60,935 bases of DNA, taken from a bacterium (GTDB lineage Bacteria; Bacillota; Clostridia; Lachnospirales; Lachnospiraceae). The translations under genes were made by a program, and so were the position numbers. Below, piece by piece: positions 46,225 through 56,300 of this stretch (the stretch's first letter is position 1; each line of letters starts with the position of its first letter). The stretch covers positions 1 to 60,935 of the forward strand of contig JAUNJY010000024.1 of assembly GCA_030535455.1 (NCBI GenBank), written 5' to 3'. A model generated the notes under the pieces. That model ran no database searches. It was not told where the DNA came from and saw only the letters and a program-made list of their open reading frames with translations.

Positions 46225-46410
46225 TTAAGCACGTTCTACTAAACCTGATCTAAGGCATGAAGTACAAACATACATTTTCTTTGCAGCTCCATTTACATTA
46301 ACCTTAACAGATTTTACATTAGATTTCCACATTTTATTGCTTCTTCTATGTGAATGACTCACAGCATTACCAAAGTGAGCACCTTTTTCGCAAATTGCAC
46401 ATTTAGCCAT
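46225..46410 (-). CDS. rpmB: 50S ribosomal protein L28
   Basis: A 61-aa ribosomal protein: MAKCAICEKGAHFGNAVSHS start with zinc-type CxxC (C4, C7) and CTSC near the end, HRRSNKMWKSNV core. AAGGAGGTG precedes ATG at 46410; 37 upstream codons are open but unrelated. The C+ form keeps a four-Cys zinc site. Divergence from Asp23 is none: same strand, about 500 nt before it. Confidence 0.98.
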   Translation of the reverse strand: MAKCAICEKGAHFGNAVSHSHRRSNKMWKSNVKSVKVNVNGAAKKMYVCTSCLRSGLVERA

Positions 46411-46566
46411 TGAAAGCACCTCCTTAGCGTAATTTCCTGTACTGTTTCGCAAAGGAAACATAATATAGTTACACGACTTACACACAAATTGTATTCTAGC
46501 AGAATAAGTCATAATATGCAAGCATATTTTTATATTTTTTTGATATTTCTAAAATTTACAAAAATT

Positions 46567-46932
46567 CTATACTTCTTTCTCGTCTTCTTTTCCTTTAGAA
46601 AACTTATTTACAAAGTCTGGAACCATATCAAGGATCTTCGTAACTGAGTCTTGATTCTTAACATTTACAAGCTTTGTTGTTCCATCTTTAATGATTAAGA
46701 CGCTGCTAGGACTAATTCTTCCGCCTAGTCCACCACCGCCATTATTCTTTTTATTTTCATCATTTTGAAATACACCGGCACCAACACCAAAGCTTACGTC
46801 TGCTAGTGGCAGAATGATTGTTCCATCTTCCACTTTGATTGCATCACCTACTACAGTCTTCGTAGTGATAAAGCTATCCATTCCCTTAAATAAGGATTCT
46901 AATGTTTTGCTAAATGTAGTCTTTTCTTCCAT
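46567..46932 (-). CDS. ytfJ: GerW/YtfJ family sporulation protein
   Basis: A 121-aa protein with TVVGDAIKVEDGTIILPLADVSFGVGAG, a Gly-rich GGGGLGGR loop and SPSSVLIIKDGTTKLVNVKN, the YtfJ pattern. In Bacillus YtfJ (GerW) is a spore protein needed for normal germination. AAGGAGGAG precedes ATG, and the start overlaps the DUF2953 stop by one base (TAATG). It is the last gene of the eight-gene operon. Confidence 0.93.
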   Translation of the reverse strand: MEEKTTFSKTLESLFKGMDSFITTKTVVGDAIKVEDGTIILPLADVSFGVGAGVFQNDENKKNNGGGGLGGRISPSSVLIIKDGTTKLVNVKNQDSVTKILDMVPDFVNKFSKGKEDEKEV

Positions 46933-47912
46933 TATAACTCCTCCTTCAACTGCTTAACTTCTTTTATAACATATTTAAACTCTTTCTTTAATATCAACTG
47001 GATACACCAGATTAATAGAGTCAAAATCCTAACTCTTCCTCTTGCATACAAAGTTCCTTCTAATACTTTACGCTCAAACTCCGGTTTTAAATCCACTTTT
47101 CCAAGAATCTGAGGATAAATCGCACAGATTGCCCCAAGTACTTGCCCTGTCATAGCTGGGTCGTCAAACCCAAAATATAACGATACTTTATATTTTCTAG
47201 GCGATATATGGTTAAATACTTTACGTAGCGCTCCAAAAAGCGTTGTAAAACCAGGTTTATTCTTTTTGTCCATTAAAAAGCTCTTTACAAGTCCTGCTCT
47301 TTTTACCATAGACTTTATCATTGTTAGCATATCACGTATTTTTTGTTTTATACTTCGAATCCACTCGCCCGGATTTGTTAGTTTTTTAAAGAACCCCTTA
47401 CTGTTTGAAGACGACTCCTTCTCTTGATTGGCCGTTTCTGTCCCTGGTTCCTTCTTTTCTTGTGATGGTATTCCATCACGTTTTGGTTCAATCACAGAAA
47501 GGTCATTACCTCTCGGTTCTTCTTTCTGGTCTGAAGCCTGTTTACACGGAATGCTTATTTCCTCAGCTTTCTCTGCATTGGTTGTCTGCACCGTCTTATT
47601 CTGTTTCTTCTGATTTCTTACACGCTTCTTGCGCTTTCTTCGCTTTCTCTTTGGATTGCTCGATATAATCGGATATCCAAAGACACGAACCACATAAGTC
47701 ATCTTTTTGTTCAAATATTCTATTTTTACATAAATGATACCAAATAGCCAGCTGATCCGTCCCTTTGCCTTTGTCTCAAGCTTTTGTTCCGCGTTAACCT
47801 TATAGCGCAGCGGAACCAATAAAATAAGCAGAATGGCAAATAACAAAATACCGAGGATTACTGCTATTGTAATACCTATAATTTTCAATATTAATAATAT
47901 AACGTTTAGCAA
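46932..47912 (-). CDS. DUF2953 membrane protein (YtfI-like)
   Basis: An approximately 326-aa protein with one strong N-terminal membrane helix, a basic Lys/Arg patch (KRKRRKRKKRVRNQ, about 95-110), a charged low-complexity linker (to about 190) and a C-terminal DUF2953 region containing YKVSLYFGFDDPAMTGQVLG and GRVRILTLL. The longest frame starts TTG at 47927; GGGGTG seven nt before a TTG at 47912 favours the latter. DUF2953 (YtfI) next to YtfJ is the Bacillus arrangement. Confidence 0.85.
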   Translation of the reverse strand: MLNVILLILKIIGITIAVILGILLFAILLILLVPLRYKVNAEQKLETKAKGRISWLFGIIYVKIEYLNKKMTYVVRVFGYPIISSNPKRKRRKRKKRVRNQKKQNKTVQTTNAEKAEEISIPCKQASDQKEEPRGNDLSVIEPKRDGIPSQEKKEPGTETANQEKESSSNSKGFFKKLTNPGEWIRSIKQKIRDMLTMIKSMVKRAGLVKSFLMDKKNKPGFTTLFGALRKVFNHISPRKYKVSLYFGFDDPAMTGQVLGAICAIYPQILGKVDLKPEFERKVLEGTLYARGRVRILTLLIWCIQLILKKEFKYVIKEVKQLKEEL

Positions 47913-47930
47913 GTATTCACACCCCAATAA

Positions 47931-48254
47931 TTAGTCATTTAGAAACGAATAAAAGTACTCTCTTGCATTAAACTCGTCAGTATTGTTATAGATATCTAAC
48001 ACGATTTCTTCCACCAACGCTAACGCATTCTCTTTGCTATATGCCAGTCCCACGATATACACGGGGATTCTGGCATAATGTCGAAACAACAACTCATTGA
48101 CATTCATGATATCAAGGATATTGCTTTCATTTGATGCGATGCAAACACAATAGAGATTGATAGAAATCTTTCCACTTTCTATCTTTTCTTTCAGCTTCTT
48201 TATTTTCTTTTCAGCTTTCTGATCCAAATATAAATGTTGATACCATTTAATCAT
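47931..48254 (-). CDS. Conserved-context hypothetical protein (107 aa)
   Basis: Mixed helix/strand protein, no membrane helix or signal. It starts with a Lys-rich helix (KAEKKIKKLKEKIES) and then a hydrophobic core ISINLYCVCIASNESNILD. It overlaps nothing but is separated by only 6 and 3 nt from neighbours. I recognise no family. Its position between the helical 472-aa protein and YtfI suggests it works with them. Confidence 0.7.
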   Translation of the reverse strand: MIKWYQHLYLDQKAEKKIKKLKEKIESGKISINLYCVCIASNESNILDIMNVNELLFRHYARIPVYIVGLAYSKENALALVEEIVLDIYNNTDEFNAREYFYSFLND

Positions 48255-48260
48255 AAAAAT

Positions 48261-49679
48261 CTATTCCACCATTTCGTTTAGTAATAAGCGCATCGCTACT
48301 GTCTTTTCCCTGATATTCTTACATTGTTCTAAAGAAGCTCTTGCATAATCCATTACTTCATTTGTATTTTGGAAAAATACAGGCATCGTGCTTAATACAT
48401 TTGCCATAATGGCACGATTTATGCATTGTGGATATGCTTTAAAGCTTTCTGTCATTTCATTGATCACAGCCTCTGCTGCTTTTGATACTCTTTCCTCTGT
48501 AAGTAATGAAACTTCCTCTTGCTTATGGATATCAATGAACACACTGTTGCTTGTAAGTTTTTCACAAAGGAAGAAGCTTTCAAATGCAGGTTTTAACTGG
48601 ATTGCTTCTACAACATCCATATAGTTTTGTTTTACATCTGTTAAGGAACCTTCCAATGCAATGTATCTTTCATAATATACTTCTTGTTTTCCGACAATTC
48701 CATCAAGCAATGACATTAATTGATCATTCACTTCTTCTGTTAACTTCGCATCAAAGTTTTCATTTAAAAGTGTTACGATCGTTCTGCAATTTTCACTCAA
48801 TGTTTCATCATTGTTTATCGTGTAAGGCATTGTAAGTACATAAATATATAAATTGTTAATCACTTTTTGAGCAAATAAGTAAATGTCAGAAACTTGGTTA
48901 ATATAGACAGAGGAATCAATTAATAAAGAACAAAGCTTACGATATGTTTCCTTATCAAGGTTTCCATAATCTGCGGATTCTAATTCGTCTTTTACTGATT
49001 TTAAGTTTAAAAATTGATCTGCTTCTTTTTCTGGGCGATATAACATCGCATTTGTTCTTAACATATATTCAAAAGTTTCAAGGGATGCTGCATCGGAATC
49101 TTTGTAACGGTCAAGGCTAGCCTTAACGTAATCAAAGAACTTGGACTTAAGCATTCTGACCGGAAGCTGTCCAACCATTTCTTGAATTCTGCTATTTATT
49201 ACAACGTTGTCTTTTGATGCGAATAAGTAATAGTTTAATTTTTCAATAAATAATGCTTCATCAATTTCTTCATAGGAAGCTGAAAAATCTAACTCGAAAC
49301 GATTTAACACATATTCGTAGATACGTAATGTATCTGTATACATAGTTAAAACGTCCATTTTTTGCATGATTGTATTACGTATTGCATCTAACTTCTTGAT
49401 GCTCGTTTCCCGATCTTCTACGGAAAGTCTTTCTACTGCTACCGTCTTCACTAACTCATTAAGCTCACAAATTACTTCTTTTGCTTCTTCATATGTGTCC
49501 TTATTTTCGCTAATTTCATCTTCGATATATTCTTTTAATCCGTAATACTCTAATGCTAATTGTAAACTAGAGTAATCATTAAGTACACCCGCCATAGCGT
49601 TGGAATATTGTGGGAGTATCACTTCTAAATTCTTTCCATCATTAATTTCTTTAATCATTTTTCTGAATTGTTTATTCAT
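48261..49679 (-). CDS. Large helical cytosolic protein of unknown function
   Basis: A 472-aa, almost entirely helical, acidic protein with no signal, no membrane helix and no recognised catalytic motif. It looks like a repeat-helix scaffold. The ribosome site CGAGG overlaps the stop of the upstream permease gene, so translation is coupled. Being locked between two ABC-2 permeases and YtfI/YtfJ, it is a candidate cytosolic adaptor for that membrane complex; this is inference only. Confidence 0.7.
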   Translation of the reverse strand: MNKQFRKMIKEINDGKNLEVILPQYSNAMAGVLNDYSSLQLALEYYGLKEYIEDEISENKDTYEEAKEVICELNELVKTVAVERLSVEDRETSIKKLDAIRNTIMQKMDVLTMYTDTLRIYEYVLNRFELDFSASYEEIDEALFIEKLNYYLFASKDNVVINSRIQEMVGQLPVRMLKSKFFDYVKASLDRYKDSDAASLETFEYMLRTNAMLYRPEKEADQFLNLKSVKDELESADYGNLDKETYRKLCSLLIDSSVYINQVSDIYLFAQKVINNLYIYVLTMPYTINNDETLSENCRTIVTLLNENFDAKLTEEVNDQLMSLLDGIVGKQEVYYERYIALEGSLTDVKQNYMDVVEAIQLKPAFESFFLCEKLTSNSVFIDIHKQEEVSLLTEERVSKAAEAVINEMTESFKAYPQCINRAIMANVLSTMPVFFQNTNEVMDYARASLEQCKNIREKTVAMRLLLNEMVE

Positions 49680-49682
49680 ATG

Positions 49683-50891
49683 TTACCTCGCTAATACTCT
49701 TAATTTTATGTCTGTTATAATGTTGTAAATAAATGCTAATAGAACAAGCATTACCACTGGAAAGAATCTTATGGAAGGCTTGTCTGCTAGTATTATATCA
49801 ATTATATGGCTAATAAACCAGTAATTTGGCATATTTTTTGCAAAACTATTTAAAAACGGAACTGTGATCTGTCCAATTGAGGCCATAATGCTTACTCCGC
49901 CCATAAAAAAGATGAGTATTACGCCAACAAACTGAAACAATGTGTCACGACTAATAAGCTTTGACAAGATGGCAAACCCTGTGGTCATCACCCAGGTAAA
50001 TAAAATAAGCGCGCCAAGCAGACAAGCTTTTTCCGTTACTGTACTAAGTCTTAGAAGCTCGCCCATATACCAGCTGACCCCTAACAAGACAAGGCTTTCC
50101 CAAATGAATAAGGATAACAGATTTGAGTTTTCCATTATCCTTGTTGAAATCAAACAAATCCTCATCCGTTTTTCTACTTCCTTATGCCTTCTTTGACAAA
50201 GAACAAGAAACATGCTGATAAAGGATAGAAATAATGTTGCAACACCCAAATAAATCTGTGTAGTCAAAATAGAATTCTTAGTCTCAATGGAATTCGATAT
50301 TTTTCCCTCAGCAACCTTTACATAGTCATACTCAAAAAATCCATCTGCATTTATCAATTCGGACTGTTCCATATAAGGGATATATTCTGTCTCTTTTACC
50401 AAGTCATAGTCCCGTATATTATCCTCATAAAGCTTCTTTCCTTGATAAAGCATAAGGTCTTCCATAATACTTTTTGCAAATATATCTGAAAGGATCGATA
50501 CAAAGTTATAGTCATATAGATAATACATACTGATGATCTGCTTTGTATCTGCTGACTTTATCTTTTCCTCCAGCCCATCTTCAATCACAAAATATGCATA
50601 AATCGTTTCTTCTTCCAAAGCCTTGTTAAGCTCTTTGACAGACCATTCATGTACCGTAAAGCCTTCAGTCTGCTTTACTCCTTCTACAAGCTTTCTAGAA
50701 CTCTCGCTCTGATCCTTGTCATATACGCCAATTCCAAGACTCGTCTTCTTGTCATACTCCTTTACAAACCCGGTAGAAACAATTACGAATACAGCCGATA
50801 CCAGCAACAGGGTAATGACTGCAAGCTTATTTGCCAAAAAACATTTTACATTTAACAGGAGAATTGTTTTTATATCTCTAATTATTTTCAT
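49683..50891 (-). CDS. ABC-2 type permease
   Basis: A 402-aa membrane protein of the YhgE/ABC-2 layout: one helix at about 20-40, a large outer domain (about 45-210, beginning GIGVYDKDQSESSRKLV), then about five helices. It overlaps the upstream permease gene by 14 nt. GGAGG precedes ATG. Such proteins form the membrane half of exporters; a partner ATPase is expected but none is encoded in the operon. Confidence 0.82.
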   Translation of the reverse strand: MKIIRDIKTILLLNVKCFLANKLAVITLLLVSAVFVIVSTGFVKEYDKKTSLGIGVYDKDQSESSRKLVEGVKQTEGFTVHEWSVKELNKALEEETIYAYFVIEDGLEEKIKSADTKQIISMYYLYDYNFVSILSDIFAKSIMEDLMLYQGKKLYEDNIRDYDLVKETEYIPYMEQSELINADGFFEYDYVKVAEGKISNSIETKNSILTTQIYLGVATLFLSFISMFLVLCQRRHKEVEKRMRICLISTRIMENSNLLSLFIWESLVLLGVSWYMGELLRLSTVTEKACLLGALILFTWVMTTGFAILSKLISRDTLFQFVGVILIFFMGGVSIMASIGQITVPFLNSFAKNMPNYWFISHIIDIILADKPSIRFFPVVMLVLLAFIYNIITDIKLRVLAR

Positions 50892-52116
50892 ACTCTCCTC
50901 CTATCTGTATCTGTCTTGTCCTTCTGATTGCAATCAATGCTAACAAATATGATAATAAAGTGATCAAAACTAGAGTTATGACCATTGTCGTAACTGCCGG
51001 ACCACCATTATTTTCATTGGAATACTGAATGCAATTAAAAATTATATGATAATTTGGGGAAACCTTTGCTAACTTGACAAACCGATATGGCATAACTGAA
51101 ATCGGATATACGACTCCTCCCAATATCCCCATACACAATAATCCCAAATTGCTAACGATCATATACGTCTTCTTATCCTGGAAGATGCTTGCAAGCAAAC
51201 AAAAGAAGGTATTGGCGGCAAATATGCATAATACTAAAAATATGAAGCCTTTCAAAGGAAACGTGGAATGCATCATATTACATATAATCTTTGTTACTGA
51301 GCATGTAAGAAGCGACCAAAGAAATGTGTTGGTTAATATGATTGCGGTTAATACGCTTGCCATAGAGTGCCCTATAATTTGAAGTCTTGCAAAAGTCCCT
51401 AATGACACTTCCCTTAAAAGGGAAAAACCAGATATGACTGCAGAATATAAGATGATCAAAGAAATAACTGCCCAGATATAGTACTTATAGATTGGCGTAT
51501 GAGGCATTGTGGTAACTTCATGTTTTTCAAATAAATCCTCTCGCGCAAGTGCCTGTTTTACCAATTCTATACTTGTATTAAAATTAATCTTATCCAGTTC
51601 TTTTTCTTCAATGCCAGTCGCTTTAAACAGCTCATATAATGCGAATGAATTTTTCTGTACATTGGTTATGTATGTATCATAACTGTCTAACATATTACTA
51701 AGCATTACCGATACTACTGTATTATTTGTATTGATCATGGTCTTTATCTTTGTAGCCGAACCATTCATCAGACTTTTTGAAAACCCTTCTGGGATTATTA
51801 AATAAGCGCTGATTTCTCCATTTAAAAATTTTGCATGGACTTCTTCCTCGCTCCCCTTCTGAAAGGAAGCAAATTTCTGAAAGGACCCTGCCTCTTTAAA
51901 ATAGCCGATAATCATAGTGGAGTATATCGACTGATCATAATCTACCACACCAAAACTTTCGGCAGGCACCTGTCTTTGGCCCTTATTATCAGATTTGGCA
52001 GTCTGGTTAAAATAAACCACACTGCCAAATAATATACATAAGATACCTAAGGAACAGACCATTACTTTTCTATTTGTAAACGTCTCTTTTAGCGTTTTCA
52101 CTAAATACCAAAACAT
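50878..52116 (-). CDS. ABC-2 type permease
   Basis: A 412-aa protein with the same layout as its downstream neighbour: N-terminal helix (about 25-42), outer domain with FGVVDYDQSIYSTMIIGYF, then about six helices including GGVVYPISVMPYRF. AGGAG stands 5 nt before the ATG at 52116; the frame opens 6 codons earlier. The two probably form a heterodimeric transport channel. Confidence 0.83.
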   Translation of the reverse strand: MFWYLVKTLKETFTNRKVMVCSLGILCILFGSVVYFNQTAKSDNKGQRQVPAESFGVVDYDQSIYSTMIIGYFKEAGSFQKFASFQKGSEEEVHAKFLNGEISAYLIIPEGFSKSLMNGSATKIKTMINTNNTVVSVMLSNMLDSYDTYITNVQKNSFALYELFKATGIEEKELDKINFNTSIELVKQALAREDLFEKHEVTTMPHTPIYKYYIWAVISLIILYSAVISGFSLLREVSLGTFARLQIIGHSMASVLTAIILTNTFLWSLLTCSVTKIICNMMHSTFPLKGFIFLVLCIFAANTFFCLLASIFQDKKTYMIVSNLGLLCMGILGGVVYPISVMPYRFVKLAKVSPNYHIIFNCIQYSNENNGGPAVTTMVITLVLITLLSYLLALIAIRRTRQIQIGGEYENN

Positions 52117-52124
52117 AGTATCTC

Positions 52125-53342
52125 CTATATCCATTCCTGATAGGTTGCAATCGTACCAAGAATATTTGTTGTAAGACCAAACAAGAATAAGATGATTTGA
52201 TAGTTAAACAATCGATCATCCTCATTTGGAGTTGTTTTCATTAATACATAGAACAGGTAAGGCAATAAGTCGATAAAGTATCGATTGCCAAACTGCCATC
52301 CGCCAAGTGTCTTATGGCTAAGAATTAATAACATATGCACTACCATCAGCACAAGATGCATCTTTATTAATCCTTTGTCTTCTAGCTGTTTCTTACGTCC
52401 GAAATACAACAGGTACATGGCATACGTAATATAAATCGGCATAGACACCCAAATAGCCATACCATTAAATTTACAGTAGCTAAATGTACCATTATTATAT
52501 TCTGCCAATCGAAAAATACTAGAAAAATTAGAAAAGATATACTTAATATTAAACTGGCCAAGCTCTGCCTCCGTAAACTCCGGCAAATAATTGTGGCCAA
52601 ACTCAAAAATACTTCCAAATCTGGCATAATTCAGCCACATATAGATACCTGCCACAATCAACGTTGGTACTGCCCAGTAAATTTTCTTCTTAACAAGCGT
52701 AATCAAGGTATCCTCAGCATGGACCTCTTTCCATTTATGATAAATGATATAGACAAGAACAGGGAAGTAAATCACCTGAAACGGTCTGCATCCAACAGAA
52801 CAAGCCCAAAAGAAAAAGCTAAGCCCGCCCTTTAGCTTCATTGCATAATAGATAGCCATGACTGAAAGGGTAAAACTTAAATTCTGAGCGATAAACCACA
52901 CCCATCCATTACTTGAAACAAAGACAAGATTGCTTGCTATCATTAAGAATAATGTCCAAAATGCCACATGCTTCTTGTTCAATGCATATAGAATTTCCAT
53001 TACATAATAAGCACCAAGCAATGTACTTATCATGGCTATCAAACCATCCAGATGATAAGAATGGGTAAGAAGCCCTAAAATATAAAACAGAAAGGATGGG
53101 AACGGTGGAAAGCTCACGTAATACTTTCCACCATAAATAGCAAGTTCAAGGTAGCTATAATTCTGCCCAAGATCTAACCTTCCCTCTGACCACGCCTGCG
53201 CCTGTAACGAATATGAGTTATAGGTACCTGCAGCATCACTCCAAGGAAAGAAGCCAGTGATCTGAAAAATCACACCATACACCAATGCCAGTCCCAGAAA
53301 CACCAGTCCTAAATTGGTCATCCTTTTATTATCATTTTGCAT
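52125..53342 (-). CDS. GT-C type membrane glycosyltransferase-like protein
   Basis: A 405-aa protein with about ten membrane helices. Early PWSDAAGTYNSYSLQAQAW followed by GRLDLGQNYSYLELAIYGGKYYVSFPPFPSF matches the shape of GT-C glycosyltransferases, with an acidic D in the first outer loop as putative catalytic base. The start ATG at 53342 follows GGGGGAG; the longer frame has none. It is 14 nt after the large GT-39 gene. Uses a polyprenyl-phosphate sugar by family analogy. Confidence 0.78.
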   Translation of the reverse strand: MQNDNKRMTNLGLVFLGLALVYGVIFQITGFFPWSDAAGTYNSYSLQAQAWSEGRLDLGQNYSYLELAIYGGKYYVSFPPFPSFLFYILGLLTHSYHLDGLIAMISTLLGAYYVMEILYALNKKHVAFWTLFLMIASNLVFVSSNGWVWFIAQNLSFTLSVMAIYYAMKLKGGLSFFFWACSVGCRPFQVIYFPVLVYIIYHKWKEVHAEDTLITLVKKKIYWAVPTLIVAGIYMWLNYARFGSIFEFGHNYLPEFTEAELGQFNIKYIFSNFSSIFRLAEYNNGTFSYCKFNGMAIWVSMPIYITYAMYLLYFGRKKQLEDKGLIKMHLVLMVVHMLLILSHKTLGGWQFGNRYFIDLLPYLFYVLMKTTPNEDDRLFNYQIILFLFGLTTNILGTIATYQEWI

Positions 53343-53356
53343 ATACTCCCCCACCT

Positions 53357-56300
53357 TTATCGTCGTAATAATACCCAAGAATCTCGCCAACGCAAGAAGG
53401 TATTTACATATTCCTTGCTAATAGGCATACCAGATAATACTGGATAGAACATAAAGAAGAGAATAATGCAAAGTACAACATAGATTATTACTGGAATTCT
53501 AAACTTCTTATTTTTATCAATCAATGCTTTCGCACAATATACAATCATAAGGATTACAAAAGGCACACTTGGGAAGTAATGATAGATAAATGTACATCTA
53601 GTTACTAACATCCAAGGTAAATACTGTGCCAGATATCCAATGAATAAAAAGGCTGCCAAACGGTCTTTTCTCTTATATGCAAGCGCTAAAGTTCCAAACG
53701 CAGCCGGAATTCCCATCCACCAGATAAATGGATTACCAAAGGAACTAATTCCCTCTGCCGTTGTCGCTGACAAATCGCCTGAATAGTACCAGATTGGACG
53801 AGAAACGATTGGCCATTCATACCAGTTCGAAGAGAATGGATGAGTGGCATCCAGATGAGCATGATAATTAAACATATCCCATTGATTCTTAATCATACGT
53901 TCAATCAGCCCCATACCTTCCGTACTTCTAAATGGAATATAGGAAAGTGTATAAATAATCGCAGGTATAAAGATAAATACTACAAAACAAAATGCGATTG
54001 TCTTCCAAGTATATTCATAAAAATGTTTTACTACATGTTCATGGTCAATGCCATTTGTTGATCCTTTAGGATCTAATAAGGCATATCTGTATTCCTGGTA
54101 TCTCTTATACAAGTTTGCAAAGAAGATTACTGCAAGCCCTGCAGCACCATACACCCCTGTCATCTTAGAAGCGATTGCAAGTCCCATTGTAATACCACAA
54201 AGCCCTAGTGGCACAAACGTCTTCTTAAGACTTGTATCAAAGAAGCTGGTGGAGATATATTTATACATAAAATAGTACATAAGCATAATAAAGAAGGTAA
54301 CGAATACATCAATTGTGGCAATACGTGTCTGCGCATAATGCATAAAATCACAGGCAAACAGTAAGCATGCCATCGTTGCAAAGGATTGTTTTTTGAACAA
54401 GCGTCTTGCAAAGATATAGATCAAAGGAAGCATTGCAATACCAAATAATGTTCCCATAATACGCCAACCAAAAGGATTTACCCCAAAGATCACCATACCT
54501 GTGGCAATTAAAATCTTACCTAGTGGAGGATGGGTCCATTCATACGTATATAATCCATGTAAGAATTCATATCCAGTTCTTGCATGATAGATTTCATCAA
54601 AATAAGTTCCACTTCGGTAGGACTCTTTTTCTTCGTACATATCCTGTTCATCAAATAATGCTGTGTATTGCTCTGAATTGGCAGGAATAAGTTTTACACC
54701 ATTTGGATCAATGAAGACAAATTCATTGATTACCGCTTTTTCTGACTTGCTAATCAATCTAACATATCTGGCTTCAATATCTAGAATTTGACTATTCCAG
54801 CAAAATACAGAACTAAATTCAAACGTATATTGTGTAACCGTAGAATCCGAATCACTATCAGAAGAATCATAAGAGGAATTAATTAACTTCGTCCAAGCTT
54901 CTGTATCGGAATTTCTATATTCGATTTCAAACTTACGGCTTTCATAATTTCCAAGGTATGCACTAACCTTGCTTATATCAGCCGTTGCTCCAAAATCAAG
55001 TTCAATGGTTCCATCTTCCTCATACGTAGACCAGCTACTCTCCGGAGCATACATAAATCCAAGGTTGTATAAGGCAATCGCAGCATAAACAGCTGTTATT
55101 CCAAACATAATTAAGAAATCTTTCTTTGTAAGGCGATTAAAACGCTTGGATGGTGTAATCGTACCTTTATTTTGAATTCCTTCGTTTTCCTTTTCCTGTG
55201 CTTCTTCTATGGTAACTGTTTTCACCTCAACATCATGGAAGAAATATTTCCATATTGCAAATGCAAGCAGTACAAACACCAAAAGCGTTGCAAATGAAAT
55301 CATTTTTGGAACTTTAGCCTCCCAATCATAATTTGCTGCATCATAGAAAAATAACACATGAGCCACATTATAAAGACTAGTTACCGAGAACAAGCCATAT
55401 ACAAAGAATAACTCTTTATGAGGTCTAGCCAAGTACGCACATAATAACAGTACTAATGCCGGGAACATATAACGTTCATGCATTCTTACTGAGAACAGGA
55501 ACATAAAGATATTAATAAACGCTCCTACCATGTAAATACGTGCGTCATCTCTCTTTGACTTAAAGAAGATTACGCCGGCAATTACAACCGTTGCTAAAAT
55601 CACAAGGTATCCAAGAACCACATAAGGAATTCCTAAGAATGTCTCTGTCTGTGCCACCCAGTTCTTGCCGAACAACATCCAGATATTATACGCATTTACA
55701 GACGCATATGGATAAGATGACATGGTCTCAGTATATTGGGCAATAATCTTTCCAACACCAAATGGCATAATTAATACTACCATTCCTAAAATAGAGCCAA
55801 TTGACCATGCAAGCAATCTTAAAAACTCCTTGGCATGATATTCAAATGTCAGCTTACTGTTTTTATACGTGACAAATGACTTTTCAATACATGCAAATAA
55901 CAATACCGGTGTAAAGAAAAGTGTCTGAGGCTTCATTAAGACACCGATTGCAAAACTAATAATTGCATATGGATATTTGTTTTCCGTAATAAAATAGCAC
56001 ATAAGCAAAACAAACAATGTGTAAACGCTGTCGACCTGTCCCCAAACAGAGGAATCAAGTACAACAACAGGATTAAACACATAGAGTAATGTACAAATAA
56101 GTGATGTCTTTTCCGTAAATCTTTTTCTGGCAATCTTATAAATAAGATAACCTGCCGCAAGATCACAGAGTATTGCAGGAGCCTTAACAAGTAGTATTCC
56201 CATCACACTGCTGTAAGACTCTACATCAAAGAGACTGATAAACTTACCGACTACAAACAAGACATAAATATATCCTGGTGGGTAATCTGTAAATACGTCC

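Noticed and set aside
46411-46521. N-terminal extension of rpmB
   Set aside because: The 37 upstream codons are unrelated to L28, and AAGGAGGTG marks the ATG at 46410.
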